Origin: Porphyromonas bennonis DSM 23058 = JCM 16335
GTDB lineage: Bacteria > Bacteroidota > Bacteroidia > Bacteroidales > Porphyromonadaceae
DNA length: 56,533 bases
Assembly: GCF_000375645.1 (NCBI RefSeq)
Contig: NZ_AQWR01000009.1
Location: 1-56,533, forward strand
Direction of reading: 5' to 3'
The translations under genes and the position numbers were made by a program. The stretch's first letter is position 1. Each line of letters begins with the position of its first letter. The notes below the pieces were generated by a model that had not been told where the DNA came from, did no database searches, and saw nothing but the letters and a program-made list of their open reading frames with translations. Positions 26,982-36,525 of the stretch are shown here, piece after piece.

Positions 26982-29900
26982 TTAGAGATTCAGATTGAGT
27001 CCGACTGAGATCGTGCGCGCCAGCGGATAGATCTTACCCGGGCCCCAGTCACCACCGGTTGCCTCGGGGTCAAAGATCTTATTCATCTGAGTGAAGGTGT
27101 AGAGATTGTCCCCTGAGAAGTAGATTCTCGCTCTGGAGACGCCCAGCTGACTGGTCCACTCAGCAGGGAGGGTATAGCCGATCTGGAGGTTCTTGATGCG
27201 CATGTAGGCGGCATTCTGGAGATACCGGGTCTGGGTATAGAAGTTCTTACCTCCTTGATCGAAGAGTGGACGGGGGTAGAAGGCATCCAGATTGGCTCCG
27301 AAGTCCTTGTCTCCCTCCGGACGGAAGAAGTCGAGGTGCTCCTTGAAGCCTGCGGCCTGCCACATACCATGGTTGGCACCGGTGCTGTAGGGGCTGTTGT
27401 CCCAGAAGTCACGCTTACCGATACCCTGGAGGAAGATGGATGCATCAAGCCCCTTCCACGCACCGTCAAGAGTGATACCGAAGCGGTAGCGGGGAGAGCT
27501 GTTACCGATGATGGAGAGGTCTCCGTGGTCATCCAGCGTTCCGCGACCACCATTGACTTCGCCCTTGTCAAGTTGGTTCCCCTTATCATCTACCCGGTCG
27601 ATGATGTTCTTATACATCACGTCGCCGGCTGCCCAGTTGCTACCCCAGGAGGGCTTATTGTCCTTGAGGTGATTGGCCATCTCTTCATCAGTCTTCGCGA
27701 TGCCTACGGACTGGTAGCCCCAGATCTCGCCCATCTTCTTGCCCTCGTACCAGTCATAGATGTTGCCGGTGGGGTTGTAGTAGCGGGTGACGGTCTGGGT
27801 ATCGTCCGAGAGGACGAGCTTCACGCCATAACGGAAGTCTGCATAGCTGTCACGCCAGCTGATCTCTAAGTCCCATCCCTGTGAGCGCATATCGCTATTA
27901 TTAAGCGGGGGCTGATCTGCACCGAGGATGGAGGGCTTGGAGGGAGCGGGACCGACCATATTCTCCGTCGTGCGGACGAAGTAGTCGAAGTATCCCTGCA
28001 GGCGATTATTGAAGAGCCCGAAGTCCACTCCGATATTCCATGACTTAACGGTCTCCCATGTCAGATCCGGAGAGACCAGTCCCGGCATGGAGGAGGTGTT
28101 CTGCCGCTCCCCATCAATCAGCCAGCGAGAGTTCTTAGAGCCCACCGGCTGGGAGAGGAACCATGGGTAGAGCGCATCGATGCGGGTGTTGCCGAGCGTA
28201 CCCCACGAGCCACGGAGCTTCAGCATGCCGACGTAGTCGTTGAGTGGCTCGAAGAACTCCTCCTGAGCGATATTCCATCCGAGAGAGAAGGAGGGGAAAG
28301 TAGCCCAGGTCTTGTCACCGATGAAGCGGGAGGAGCCGTCGCGACGGATGGATGCCTCTACGAGGTAGCGGCCGTCGTAGGCATAATTGACACGAGCAAA
28401 AGCACCCATGGTGGACCAGTGGTTGTTACCATATCCGGGATGGGTGTCTTTATGAGTGGCGGTATTGATGGTCGGGACATCGGGGGTGATCAGGTCATCA
28501 CGCCAGGCAGAGAGGTACTTCCGCTCATTGGCCTCCATATCGAGACCGGCTACCACCTTGAAGTCATGCTTCTCATCGAAGATCTTGGCATACTCGGAGT
28601 AGAAGCGCCCATTGAAGTAATTATTCTTGTCGAAGCTCTCGCTCACACGAGACTTCCCGGGAGAGTAGTCTCCACTCCATGCGGCGGCGACAGGATTCTG
28701 ATCCGGGTCGTAGTAGTAGATCGGGAGTACGTCCCAGTGATTCTGTGCGTTGAGGGTATTGTAGTTACCCTCAGCACGGATGACCCAGCCCTCAAGCGGC
28801 ATGATCTCGAGCGTCACCTGCTGATTGAGTCGGTCGGTCTGCTTGCGATCCAGTCCTCCGTCACGCATCTGCAGGATCTCGGTCCCGAAGGCATAGTGAC
28901 CGTTGGGGTCATAGACAATGTTTGTTGGCCAGCGACGTGCAATGTTGTGGAAGAAGAGTCCGGTCAGATACGAGGGACGCTCATAGTCCTCGCGGGACCA
29001 CTTGTTGTTGTAGGTGAGGCGCAGCCACGAGGTGAGGTCGGCAGTGATCTTACCGCTCAGGTTATATCGGCGGAACTCATCCTTACCATGCCTGATCAGT
29101 CCACGCTGGTCGAGAATAGCCGAGCTGACGTAGTACTTGATCTTGTCAGATCCACCACTGACAGAGATATTATGCTCCTGTGACGGGACATTCTTCTTGT
29201 ACATCTCGGCAAACCAGTCTGTATTGGCCCAGCCGTCAGTGTACATTCCCCAGGGCTCATTGGCATTGTAGCCCCTCCAGACAGTCCCCCAAGCCTCTTC
29301 TCCTGTCAGAATGCCGGCCTGGTAACCTTTGATCAGGCGGATCTTATTGTCGTCAAAGGGGAGCTGATCGCCCTTATTGCGCGCTGCGGCATTCCAGTAG
29401 CGGGCAAATTCGTACGAGTCCATCATCTCCGGGATCTGCGTCGCGGTGGCAAAGCGGACGTTGCCGTTGTAGCTGATCCGTGCCTTACCCTCCTTACCGC
29501 TCTTGGTGGTGACAAGGATCACACCGAAGGCGGCGCGAGACCCGTAGATCGCACTGGCAGAGGCATCCTTTAGTACGGAGATGCTCTCGATGTCATTGGG
29601 TGCAAGGGAGTAGATGTCTCCCTCAGATCCATCGATCAGTACCAGTGGTGCGGACGATGATCCCTTGCCGATGGTACCGGTTCCACGTATGTTGAGTGCC
29701 ATCCGGCTGTCGAGGGCGCCACCGCTGTTGGTGACGTTGAAGTTTAGTCCCGGTACGACACCCTGCAGCGCTTGACCGACGTTCTGCACTGGACGTGCCT
29801 CCAAGACCTTACTGTCGATCTGCGAGACGGCACCGGTGAGGTTGGCTTTCTTCTGGGTACCGTAGCCGACGACGACGACCTCATCGAGGAGCTCGGAGTC

Positions 29901-30209
29901 CTCATGGAGGACGATGTCGATGTGCGTGCGTCCCTGCAGGGCGATCTCCTGAGTCTTCATGCCGACGAAGGAGACACGCAGCGTCGCATCTGCGGGCACC
30001 TCAGGGATGGTGAAGTTGCCGTCCAGGTCAGCGGACGCTCCCTTACCGGGGACGCCGACGACTGCCACGGTGGCGCCGATGACCGGCTCCCCTGTGGTGT
30101 CCTTGACGGTACCGGTGACGGTGACCGTCTGGGCCTGGGCAACAGTGGTGAAGAGTAAGACCAGCAGCGAGGCAATGCTTGCCAGCCTTAGTGATCTGAT
30201 GACATTCAT
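26982..30209 (-). CDS. SusC/RagA-like TonB-dependent transporter (pair 2)
   Basis: I place the start at the ATG at 30209 (MNVIRSLRLASIASLLVLLF), which begins a normal signal peptide ending at AQA; the frame runs 12 codons further upstream to 30245. A carboxypeptidase-regulatory-like domain (VTGTVKDTTGEPVIGATV) is followed by DEVVVVGYGTQKKANLTGA, the plug (VLIDGSEGDIYSLAPNDIES, SAIYGSRAAFGVILVTT) and the long barrel ending RTISVGLNLNL. The protein is an outer-membrane TonB-dependent importer working with the SusD encoded just downstream. GC is close to that of the surrounding chromosome. Confidence 0.95.
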   Translation of the reverse strand: MNVIRSLRLASIASLLVLLFTTVAQAQTVTVTGTVKDTTGEPVIGATVAVVGVPGKGASADLDGNFTIPEVPADATLRVSFVGMKTQEIALQGRTHIDIVLHEDSELLDEVVVVGYGTQKKANLTGAVSQIDSKVLEARPVQNVGQALQGVVPGLNFNVTNSGGALDSRMALNIRGTGTIGKGSSSAPLVLIDGSEGDIYSLAPNDIESISVLKDASASAIYGSRAAFGVILVTTKSGKEGKARISYNGNVRFATATQIPEMMDSYEFARYWNAAARNKGDQLPFDDNKIRLIKGYQAGILTGEEAWGTVWRGYNANEPWGMYTDGWANTDWFAEMYKKNVPSQEHNISVSGGSDKIKYYVSSAILDQRGLIRHGKDEFRRYNLSGKITADLTSWLRLTYNNKWSREDYERPSYLTGLFFHNIARRWPTNIVYDPNGHYAFGTEILQMRDGGLDRKQTDRLNQQVTLEIMPLEGWVIRAEGNYNTLNAQNHWDVLPIYYYDPDQNPVAAAWSGDYSPGKSRVSESFDKNNYFNGRFYSEYAKIFDEKHDFKVVAGLDMEANERKYLSAWRDDLITPDVPTINTATHKDTHPGYGNNHWSTMGAFARVNYAYDGRYLVEASIRRDGSSRFIGDKTWATFPSFSLGWNIAQEEFFEPLNDYVGMLKLRGSWGTLGNTRIDALYPWFLSQPVGSKNSRWLIDGERQNTSSMPGLVSPDLTWETVKSWNIGVDFGLFNNRLQGYFDYFVRTTENMVGPAPSKPSILGADQPPLNNSDMRSQGWDLEISWRDSYADFRYGVKLVLSDDTQTVTRYYNPTGNIYDWYEGKKMGEIWGYQSVGIAKTDEEMANHLKDNKPSWGSNWAAGDVMYKNIIDRVDDKGNQLDKGEVNGGRGTLDDHGDLSIIGNSSPRYRFGITLDGAWKGLDASIFLQGIGKRDFWDNSPYSTGANHGMWQAAGFKEHLDFFRPEGDKDFGANLDAFYPRPLFDQGGKNFYTQTRYLQNAAYMRIKNLQIGYTLPAEWTSQLGVSRARIYFSGDNLYTFTQMNKIFDPEATGGDWGPGKIYPLARTISVGLNLNL

Positions 30210-30338
30210 GCTGTTACTTATGATTAAAATATGGTTTGTGGTCAAGAGCTTCGGCGCCTATGCCGGCGTGATCGTCGCTCATGCGTAACTCTCAAGGAGC
30301 GGGGTAGAGGAGTCATGCTATACCCCCTGCTCACGTAG

Positions 30339-30346
30339 CAAAGATA
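30339..30346 (-). promoter_or_regulatory. Putative -7 element of the susC-susD pair 2 promoter
   Basis: The minus-strand bases TATCTTTG match TAnnTTTG and lie about 130 bp before the chosen susC start. A good -33 TTTG is not visible. Confidence 0.5.
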
Positions 30347-30474
30347 AGCAATTATTAAATCTTTTGCGATGGTTTTATGAATCACCGTTAGGACCAGCGT
30401 GTCAGAGGGTGCTATCCTATTGGGGCAAAGGCTTGAGTGCCTTGGCTCCGGTGTGCTGTTTCTGTCGGCAAAAT

Positions 30475-30556
30475 CTTTTATCGGTATTAGACTTATCTAT
30501 TACCGATAATAGTGTCGACTAATACCGATAATAGTTTTCTCTAATACCGGTATTAG
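30475..30556. repeat. 4 x 22-bp palindromic array, copy 2
   Basis: Units start at 30475, 30497, 30519 and 30541: CTTTTATCGGTATTAG, CTATTACCGATAATAG, CTAATACCGATAATAG, CTAATACCGGTATTAG. The last is a perfect 16-bp palindrome. The spacers are acttat, tgtcga and ttttct. The array lies downstream of the histidine kinase gene and upstream of the susC promoter. Confidence 0.95.
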
Positions 30557-30614
30557 TCTGAGGGGGTCTCTTGACCCTCGTCTGCTTGCCGCTCTATCGG
30601 CGGGGTGGGGTGGG

Positions 30615-32363
30615 TTACTTGTGGAGGGTGTAGAGGAACTCGAGACCGCCCTCGGGGCAGTGCCTCCGCGCCTGGATCTGTCCTCCGTGGAGGCGGATCG
30701 CATTTCGCACAATACTGAGTCCCAGTCCGGAGCCGCCTCTGTCACGCGTGCGGCCGGAGTCGATGCGGTAGAAGCGCTCGAAGATGCGGCTCAGCTTTTC
30801 CTCCGGTACCCCTCGCCCGGTGTCGTAGTAGGAGAGGTAGACGTACTCGTCGTCCCGGTGGTAGCAGGAGAAGCAGAGGGTGACCCCTTCGCCGGCGTAG
30901 CGGAGGGAGTTCTCGATCAGGTTCTGGAAGACGGAGTGGATGAGGGAGTTATTGGCGTGGATGGTGAGCCCGTCGGGGATCTCATTGACGAATCGGTCTC
31001 CACTCTGCTCTATGCGGTCGGCGAAGGCGATGCGCGCCTCCTCGACGGCGAGACCGAGGTCGAGCTCTTCCATACGGTATTCCTCGGCCTCCCGTTCGTC
31101 CATCTGGCTGATGAGGCGTATGTCGTCCATCATTGCGCTGAGCCGCTCTGCCTGGCGGTAGGCCTTGTCGGTGAAGGCGGCCTGCTGCTCCGGCGAGAGG
31201 TCGCTGTAGCGCAGTGTCTCCAGGTAGCCCCGTATGGAGGTGAGCGGCGTGCGGATCTCGTGGGTGATGTTGCTAGTCATCTCGCGCTTGAGCTGCGCTG
31301 TCTGGACAGATACGGTGACGTCCTCGATCGTGAGGTCAAAGGTCTCGGCTGCGGAGCGGAACGCTTTTACCTCAAAGATGTGGCTCCCTGAGGGGATCAT
31401 CGCTCTGCGGCTCCGCTCCTCGCCTCCGGGTGCGGAGCTGATGAAGTCGCCGATCGGTTGCATGCTCTCCTCGGTCAGTAGTTCGGACAGGCTCTCGAGC
31501 GGTAGGGCTCGGGAGGAGATCATGCTGGCAAACTGGATGAAGTGGGTATTGGCGAAGAGGGTCGTGCCGTTGCTGTCGAAGAGAGCGATGCCGATCTTGG
31601 AGAGGTCAAAGAGGGCGATCAGGTGCTGCCGCATCTCCTCCGTGCGCTGCACTTTTTCCTCACTTTTACTAAAGAGCTGTCGCAGCTCCTCTCCGAGGGT
31701 GCCGAGGTCATCGTCGGCAAAGAGGGTGCCCTCAGGGTGCTCTCCACGACGGAGGGCGCCGGTGAGCCGTCGCAGCCCGCTGACGGAGCGGTCGGTCGAT
31801 CGGAGGCTGAGGTAAGTGCCGAACAGCATGCCGAGGAGGATCAGGAGTGAGGGGAGGAGGCAGGCGAGCCAGAGCGTCTTGCGGTCGGTCGCCGGCTGCT
31901 CCCGGTAGGGTCGGGTCAGGTGGATGTAGTGTCCGTCGCAGTAGAGGGCATAGTGGAGCTGCCCGTCCGCAGTGTCGCTTTCCTCGGCGGTGCTGAGGTG
32001 GTCGCCGCTGTGATTGTAGTAGGCGAGCCTCAGCTCGGGGTCCTCGGAGAGGGAGCGCTGCGTACCCACCCTCATGGTGTCAGTGGCTGCGGTGACACGG
32101 AGATCGGGGTCGATCAGCTCTGCCTCGATGTCGTCGGGGAGGAGAGAAAAGAGGTTGTCGAGGGGAAGTGTGTCGTGGCTCTGCGCTATGAGATCAGCGT
32201 AGGTGGCGAGAGTGTTGCTGCTCTCCCTGAAGTGCTGCTGCTCCTCGTCGCGGGCATCTCTGTACTTACTCCAGCAGAGGAGGGTGATGGAGAGACAGAG
32301 GAGAGTGAGGCCGAAGTGGAGCCCGTAGCTCCTCTTTGAGGAAAGGGATGTGGAGCCTCTCAT
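30615..32363 (-). CDS. phoR: Sensor histidine kinase, PhoR-like
   Basis: Two membrane helices (about 14-32 and 164-185) enclose a periplasmic sensor part; a HAMP-like linker and a PAS-like domain (about 245-350) follow. The dimerisation helix carries the phospho-acceptor His368 in NITHEIRTPLTSIRGYLETL. The ATPase domain shows the N box (NLIENSLRYA), G1 (DTGRGVP, from residue 514), F box (FERFYRID) and G2 (GGSGLGL). It is the last gene of the pst operon, 9 bp after the response regulator gene, which makes phosphate sensing by far the most likely role. Without the neighbours it could only be called an orthodox histidine kinase. Confidence 0.9.
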   Translation of the reverse strand: MRGSTSLSSKRSYGLHFGLTLLCLSITLLCWSKYRDARDEEQQHFRESSNTLATYADLIAQSHDTLPLDNLFSLLPDDIEAELIDPDLRVTAATDTMRVGTQRSLSEDPELRLAYYNHSGDHLSTAEESDTADGQLHYALYCDGHYIHLTRPYREQPATDRKTLWLACLLPSLLILLGMLFGTYLSLRSTDRSVSGLRRLTGALRRGEHPEGTLFADDDLGTLGEELRQLFSKSEEKVQRTEEMRQHLIALFDLSKIGIALFDSNGTTLFANTHFIQFASMISSRALPLESLSELLTEESMQPIGDFISSAPGGEERSRRAMIPSGSHIFEVKAFRSAAETFDLTIEDVTVSVQTAQLKREMTSNITHEIRTPLTSIRGYLETLRYSDLSPEQQAAFTDKAYRQAERLSAMMDDIRLISQMDEREAEEYRMEELDLGLAVEEARIAFADRIEQSGDRFVNEIPDGLTIHANNSLIHSVFQNLIENSLRYAGEGVTLCFSCYHRDDEYVYLSYYDTGRGVPEEKLSRIFERFYRIDSGRTRDRGGSGLGLSIVRNAIRLHGGQIQARRHCPEGGLEFLYTLHK

Positions 32364-32372
32364 GGTGTGTCG

Positions 32373-33170
32373 CTATCGCCTGGATTGCTGCTCCACCCCG
32401 GCATCTCCTTCGCTCTCGGCATTGATCTCGTCCATGGTCATCGGTCGGAGACCGTAGCCGAAGCCGACACGATTGTAGAGCATGGTGCCGTACTTGCCGA
32501 GCTTCTTCCGGAGACGGGCGATATGCACATCCACCGTTCGGTCGAGGACTAAGCTCTCGCGGCTCCAGACGCGGTCGAGGATCTCGTGCCGGGTAAAGGT
32601 CCGTCCCGGGGCGGCGGCAAGCATCCGCAGGAGGTCGTACTCCGTCTTGGTGACATCGAAGTGGTGGCTGCCGTCGGAGACGGTCATGGCGATCTTGTCG
32701 ATGACGAGTGGACCCACCTCGATCCGGTCACTATCGACCGGCTCATGGTCTGCCGCAGTGGTGCGGTGGAGGACGCTCTTGACGCGAGCGACGAGCTCCT
32801 TGACGGAGAAGGGCTTGGTAAGGTAGTCGTCTCCGCCGACGGTGAAGCCGTGTAGCAGATCGTCCTCAGCACTCTTGGCGGTGAGGAAGATGATGGGGAT
32901 TTCGCACCCCTCGCTGCGGAGCTCCTCAGCCATCTCGAAGCCGGACATCCCCTCCATCATCACGTCGAGGACGATGAGGCTGAAGTAGTGGGGGTCGTCC
33001 TCTGCCTGCATGAGCCGAAGCGCCTCCTCGGCACTTGAGGCGGAGGTGGTCCGGAGACCTATCCGCTCGAGGTGAAAGGCGACGATCTCGCAGATGTCGT
33101 CCTCGTCATCGACGATGAGAATCCGTGCCGGGCTGTCGGTCTGGGAGAAGGGGCTTTCGTCTTTCTTCAT
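32373..33170 (-). CDS. phoB: OmpR/PhoB-family response regulator
   Basis: A receiver domain opens with ILIVDDEDD and has the phospho-acceptor Asp in LIVLDVMM (residue 69 counted from the ATG at 33170), plus FLTAK and the Lys of TKPFS. The C-terminal winged-helix DNA-binding domain of the OmpR/PhoB class ends with RTVDVHIARLRKKLG and RVGFGYGLRP. A GTG one codon upstream (33173) is possible, but the ATG forms a TGATG junction with the phoU stop and is preferred. Located between phoU and the kinase, it is expected to bind the direct repeats upstream of pstS when phosphorylated. The PhoB identity is inferred from context. Confidence 0.9.
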   Translation of the reverse strand: MKKDESPFSQTDSPARILIVDDEDDICEIVAFHLERIGLRTTSASSAEEALRLMQAEDDPHYFSLIVLDVMMEGMSGFEMAEELRSEGCEIPIIFLTAKSAEDDLLHGFTVGGDDYLTKPFSVKELVARVKSVLHRTTAADHEPVDSDRIEVGPLVIDKIAMTVSDGSHHFDVTKTEYDLLRMLAAAPGRTFTRHEILDRVWSRESLVLDRTVDVHIARLRKKLGKYGTMLYNRVGFGYGLRPMTMDEINAESEGDAGVEQQSRR

Positions 33171-33853
33171 CACTCCTCAAACTCGTGTCGTACGTCGGTT
33201 CCCTCGACTAAGTAAATGGTCGACTCGGCGAGGTTGGTGGCGGAGTCGCCGATACGCTCGAGATTATGCGCCACGGTGTGGATCTGCAGGAGGGCAAGGA
33301 TCTCCGCCTCGCTGTGTACCCGGTCGGCGCCCTCGGCGGTGATTAGCTGGATGATCTCGCGCTGCTGGCGGTCGATATTGTCGTCCGCATCGATCACCTG
33401 ATGCGCCACTTCGGTGTCCATGGTGGAGAAGGAGATGATCGCCGACCGGATCATCTCGGTCGTGTCGTCGAGCATCTGCAGCAGCCGCCGGGCGTACTCG
33501 TGCATGAAGTCGGAGGTGAAGTCGAGGTCGCGGGCGATATAGACGCCATTCATCACCATATCACCGACGCGCTCCAGATTGGTGGTGAGGTCGGGGTAGG
33601 CGATGATGCGCCGGAGGTCCTCCGCCTTGGGGGCAAACATGTATATGGTGTACGCCACCTCCTCGCGGATGCGGATCTCGAGCCGGTCGATGACGTGCTC
33701 ATTGGTGTCCGCTTCCTCGAAGAGCTCCTCGTCGAAGGGACCGGCAAAGAGCTTCCGCAGGATGGCCAGCTGGAGGAGGGTGACCTTAGAGATAAGCTCG
33801 TACTGGCTGTGGACGATCTCGAGCTTTCGGTCCTTGATGATACTGGTACTCAT
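33170..33853 (-). CDS. phoU: Phosphate transport system regulator PhoU
   Basis: The 227-residue all-helical protein has the two-fold PhoU repeat: DLTTNLERVGDMVMNGVYIA in the first half and TVAHNLERIGDSATNLAEST in the second, each with the E-R-x-G-D metal-binding pattern. PhoU links the Pst transporter to the PhoR kinase and keeps the Pho response off when phosphate is abundant. It lies 12 bp after pstB and its TGA overlaps the start of the response regulator gene. Confidence 0.95.
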   Translation of the reverse strand: MSTSIIKDRKLEIVHSQYELISKVTLLQLAILRKLFAGPFDEELFEEADTNEHVIDRLEIRIREEVAYTIYMFAPKAEDLRRIIAYPDLTTNLERVGDMVMNGVYIARDLDFTSDFMHEYARRLLQMLDDTTEMIRSAIISFSTMDTEVAHQVIDADDNIDRQQREIIQLITAEGADRVHSEAEILALLQIHTVAHNLERIGDSATNLAESTIYLVEGTDVRHEFEE

Positions 33854-33865
33854 GGTGTGTGGTGC

Positions 33866-34732
33866 TTAGCTAAATACTCCGGTGAGGTAGTCCTCCGTGC
33901 GCTTGTCGCTCGGGGTGGTGAACATCTTCTGCGTGTCGTCGTACTCGATCAGCTCACCGAGGTACATGAAGGCGGACTTGTCGGAGATGCGAGCCGCCTG
34001 ACCCATATTGTGCGTCACGATGATGATGCTGTAGTGCTCCTTGAGCTCGAGGATCAGTTCCTCGATGGTATTGGTGGATATGGGGTCGAGGGCAGAGGTG
34101 GGCTCGTCCATCAGCAGCACCTCGGGCCGGAGGGCGAGGGCGCGCGCGATGCAGAGCCTCTGCTGCTGTCCGCCGGAGAGGAAGGAGCCTCTCTGGTTTG
34201 TCACATCCTTTACTTCCTCCCAGAGTCCGACGCTCTCGAGGGAGGTCTGGACCACCTCCTCACGCTCTTCCTTGGAGAGGTGGATGCCGTTGAGCTTATA
34301 CCCGGCGAGGACATTCTCCGCGATGGACATGGTGGGGAAGGGGTTGGGTCGCTGGAAGACCATCCCCACCATTCGCCTTGCCTCCATGGGGCTTATCTGC
34401 ATCAGGTCGCGGTCGTGGAGTAGGATCTGTCCCTCGGTACGGATCTCGGGATAGAGGTCGTGCATGCGGTTGATCGCCCGGAGGAGGGTACTCTTACCGC
34501 ATCCGCTGGGACCCATGACGGCGGTGACGAGATGCTCGTAGAAGGAGCAATTGATGCTCTTGATCGCCCGCTTCTCCGGCGTGTAGGAGACGGAGAGATC
34601 GCGAACCTCGATGATCGGCGTGAGATCCTCCTCCCGGCTCGACTGATGAGTCGAGAGGATCTTGTCGGCTATGGGGATCTGACTCCCGGGCTGTCTCATG
34701 ACCTTCGTGGAGCTATTGGTGGTAGTGGACAT
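33866..34732 (-). CDS. pstB: Phosphate ABC transporter ATP-binding protein PstB
   Basis: The ABC ATPase motifs are all present: Walker A GPSGCGKST (residues 74-82), Q-loop VFQRPNPFPTMS, signature LSGGQQQR (185-192), Walker B VLLMDEPTSALD and the switch His in IIIVTHNM. The FQRPNPFP form and INRMHDL after Walker A are PstB-specific. An N-terminal extension of about 38 residues before the first ABC strand is longer than usual, so a start further in is possible, though no better codon stands out. It energises phosphate uptake through PstA and PstC. Confidence 0.97.
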   Translation of the reverse strand: MSTTTNSSTKVMRQPGSQIPIADKILSTHQSSREEDLTPIIEVRDLSVSYTPEKRAIKSINCSFYEHLVTAVMGPSGCGKSTLLRAINRMHDLYPEIRTEGQILLHDRDLMQISPMEARRMVGMVFQRPNPFPTMSIAENVLAGYKLNGIHLSKEEREEVVQTSLESVGLWEEVKDVTNQRGSFLSGGQQQRLCIARALALRPEVLLMDEPTSALDPISTNTIEELILELKEHYSIIIVTHNMGQAARISDKSAFMYLGELIEYDDTQKMFTTPSDKRTEDYLTGVFS

Positions 34733-34753
34733 ACAAATCTAAGATTTATTCGA

Positions 34754-35659
34754 TTATCTCTTGACGCCCCGCTTCGCAGCAATGGTCTTGGCAGCGAGAT
34801 TGAGAGCAAGAATGAGGATCAGGAGGAAGAGGGCGGTGGACCAGATCAGGTCGACGAGGTTGGGGTCGTTGTAAAACTCCCAGATCAACAGGCTCACGGC
34901 GGAGGTGGGGCTGGTGACGTCGAGATTGACATACGTGGCGCCGAGAGCGGTGACCATCAGCGGTGCCGTCTCGCCCATCACGCGGGAGATGGAGAGGAGG
35001 ATCCCGGTGATGATCGCTCCGATGGCGGAGGGGAGCAGCACGTGGAGCATGACGGAGGTGTAGGAGCTGCCGAGGGCGAGACCCGACTCGAGGAGGGAGC
35101 CTGGGAGCATATTGAGCGCCTCCTCGGTGCTACGGGTGATCATCGGGATCATCATCAGTGCGAGGGCGACCGCACCGGCGACGGCGCTGTAGCTGTGCAT
35201 GGCGCGCACCACCCACATATAGACGAGGATGCCGCAGATGATCGACGGCACGCCCTGGAGGATATCGGCAAGCGTGCGGACGAGGACCGCCATCTTCTTT
35301 CCTCTATTGATGTGGAGGTAGATGCCGCCGAGGAGACCGAAGGGGATCGAGATGAGCGAGGCGAGACCGACCATGATGAGGGTGCCGACGATGCCATTGA
35401 GGATACCTCCCGGGATCGGCTGACCGCTCTGCTTGGCCAGCATCGCCTCGATAGACGAGGGGACGACGCGGGTGAAGAAGTCGAGATTGAGCTGATGCCA
35501 GCCCTTGGTGATCAGTTCGATGAGGATCGCCAGGAGCGGGATCGCTGTGGCGAGACTGAGAATACAGACGAGAGCGAAGACGACCCTGCTGGTGACACGG
35601 CGGCGCTGCTGGTGCGTGGTTCTCAGGGAGTAAGTCTCAAGGGAGCTGTTGTTACTCAT
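34754..35659 (-). CDS. pstA: Phosphate ABC transporter permease PstA
   Basis: A 301-residue inner-membrane permease with about six transmembrane helices; the first follows a basic cytoplasmic N-terminus (THQQRRRVTSRVVFALVCIL). The EAA-type loop that contacts the ATPase reads roughly EALNMLPGSLLESGLALGSS. Features such as GGILNGIVGTLIMV and SRVMGETAPLMVTALGA are typical of PstA. The start overlaps the pstC stop by four bases, and pstB follows after 21 bp. Confidence 0.96.
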   Translation of the reverse strand: MSNNSSLETYSLRTTHQQRRRVTSRVVFALVCILSLATAIPLLAILIELITKGWHQLNLDFFTRVVPSSIEAMLAKQSGQPIPGGILNGIVGTLIMVGLASLISIPFGLLGGIYLHINRGKKMAVLVRTLADILQGVPSIICGILVYMWVVRAMHSYSAVAGAVALALMMIPMITRSTEEALNMLPGSLLESGLALGSSYTSVMLHVLLPSAIGAIITGILLSISRVMGETAPLMVTALGATYVNLDVTSPTSAVSLLIWEFYNDPNLVDLIWSTALFLLILILALNLAAKTIAAKRGVKR

Positions 35660-36525
35660 GGCTTAAGTCTGGAGATGATGATCTTGGCGGCGCAATTGAT
35701 CAGCGCCGTGATGAGGAAGAGGATCAGGCCGATGGCGAAGAGGGCACTGAGCTTGAGCCCCGTCGCTTCGCCAAATTGGTTGGCAATCACCGACGCCATT
35801 GTATTGCCGGTCTCGATCAGGTCGCCGCTCTCACTCATGGTGAAGGGGATGTTACTCGTATTACCGATCAGCATGGTCACCGCCATCGTCTCACCGAGGG
35901 CGCGACCGAAGGCGAGGGTGTAGGCGGCAAAGATACCCGATGCGGCCCCGGGTAGGGAGACGCTCCTGATCACCTCGAAGCGGGTAGCCCCGAGACCGTA
36001 AGCGGCCTCCTTTAGCTCCCCAGGCACCATCGAGATGAATTCGCTCGACAGCGACGAGGCGTAGGGTATGATCATGATCGCGAGGACGATCGAGGCAAGG
36101 ATGACGCCGAAGCCTTGCCCGCTCCAGCCCCAGACGATCATCAGGTGACGGATGGTGTAGAAACCCCAGAGACCATAGACGATCGAGGGGATCCCCGCCA
36201 GCATATCCACGACAGCGCTGACGACGGCGGCAATCTTCTTTCCCCTAAAGTACTCGCCCGAGAAGAGCGCCACGGCGAGGGAGAAGGGGACACAGAGCAG
36301 CAGTGCCAGGAGCGAGGTCTCCAGCGTACCGACGATGAAGGGCCAGGCACCGTAGTTCTGCGTCTTGTCGCTCCACTCGCTGCCGGAGAGGAAGTCGAAG
36401 AAGCCGAAGTGGCTCACCGCAGGACCGCTCATCGAGGCGAGCGTGTAGACGATTGCGGCAGTCAGGAGGATGAATCCGATGCCGACGATCGTCAGCAGGG
36501 CGTTGAAGAAACGGTCTTTTTTCAT
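35656..36525 (-). CDS. pstC: Phosphate ABC transporter permease PstC
   Basis: A 289-residue inner-membrane permease of the PstC type with about six helices. It starts with a short cytoplasmic segment (MKKDRFFNALLTIV), has FGFFDFLSGSEWS in the first periplasmic loop, a typical PstC stretch, and the EAA-type loop GELKEAAYGLGATRFEVI followed by AFGRALGETMAVTMLIGN. It pairs with PstA to form the channel. It overlaps pstS and pstA by four bases each, so translation of the three genes is coupled. Confidence 0.96.
   Translation of the reverse strand: MKKDRFFNALLTIVGIGFILLTAAIVYTLASMSGPAVSHFGFFDFLSGSEWSDKTQNYGAWPFIVGTLETSLLALLLCVPFSLAVALFSGEYFRGKKIAAVVSAVVDMLAGIPSIVYGLWGFYTIRHLMIVWGWSGQGFGVILASIVLAIMIIPYASSLSSEFISMVPGELKEAAYGLGATRFEVIRSVSLPGAASGIFAAYTLAFGRALGETMAVTMLIGNTSNIPFTMSESGDLIETGNTMASVIANQFGEATGLKLSALFAIGLILFLITALINCAAKIIISRLKP

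Larger units (their letters stand above)
30210..30614. other. Intergenic region between susC (pair 2) and the histidine kinase gene
   Basis: This gap of about 400 bp holds the putative susC promoter (30339-30346), the second copy of the four-unit 22-bp array (30475-30556) and a weak hairpin GGGTC-TCTT-GACCC (30564-30577) 40 bp after the kinase stop that might end the pst operon transcript. Nothing else is seen. Confidence 0.6.

Noticed and set aside
30475-30556. parS centromere-like sites
   Set aside because: The palindrome has the right length (16 bp) but its sequence is unrelated to the conserved parS sequence, and the sites are not clustered near an origin-type gene set.
33401-35923. Long plus-strand frames opposite phoU, pstB and pstA
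   Set aside because: They are rich in Asp, Gly, Glu and His in a pattern produced by the reverse complement of permease and ATPase codons; the minus-strand genes are certain.
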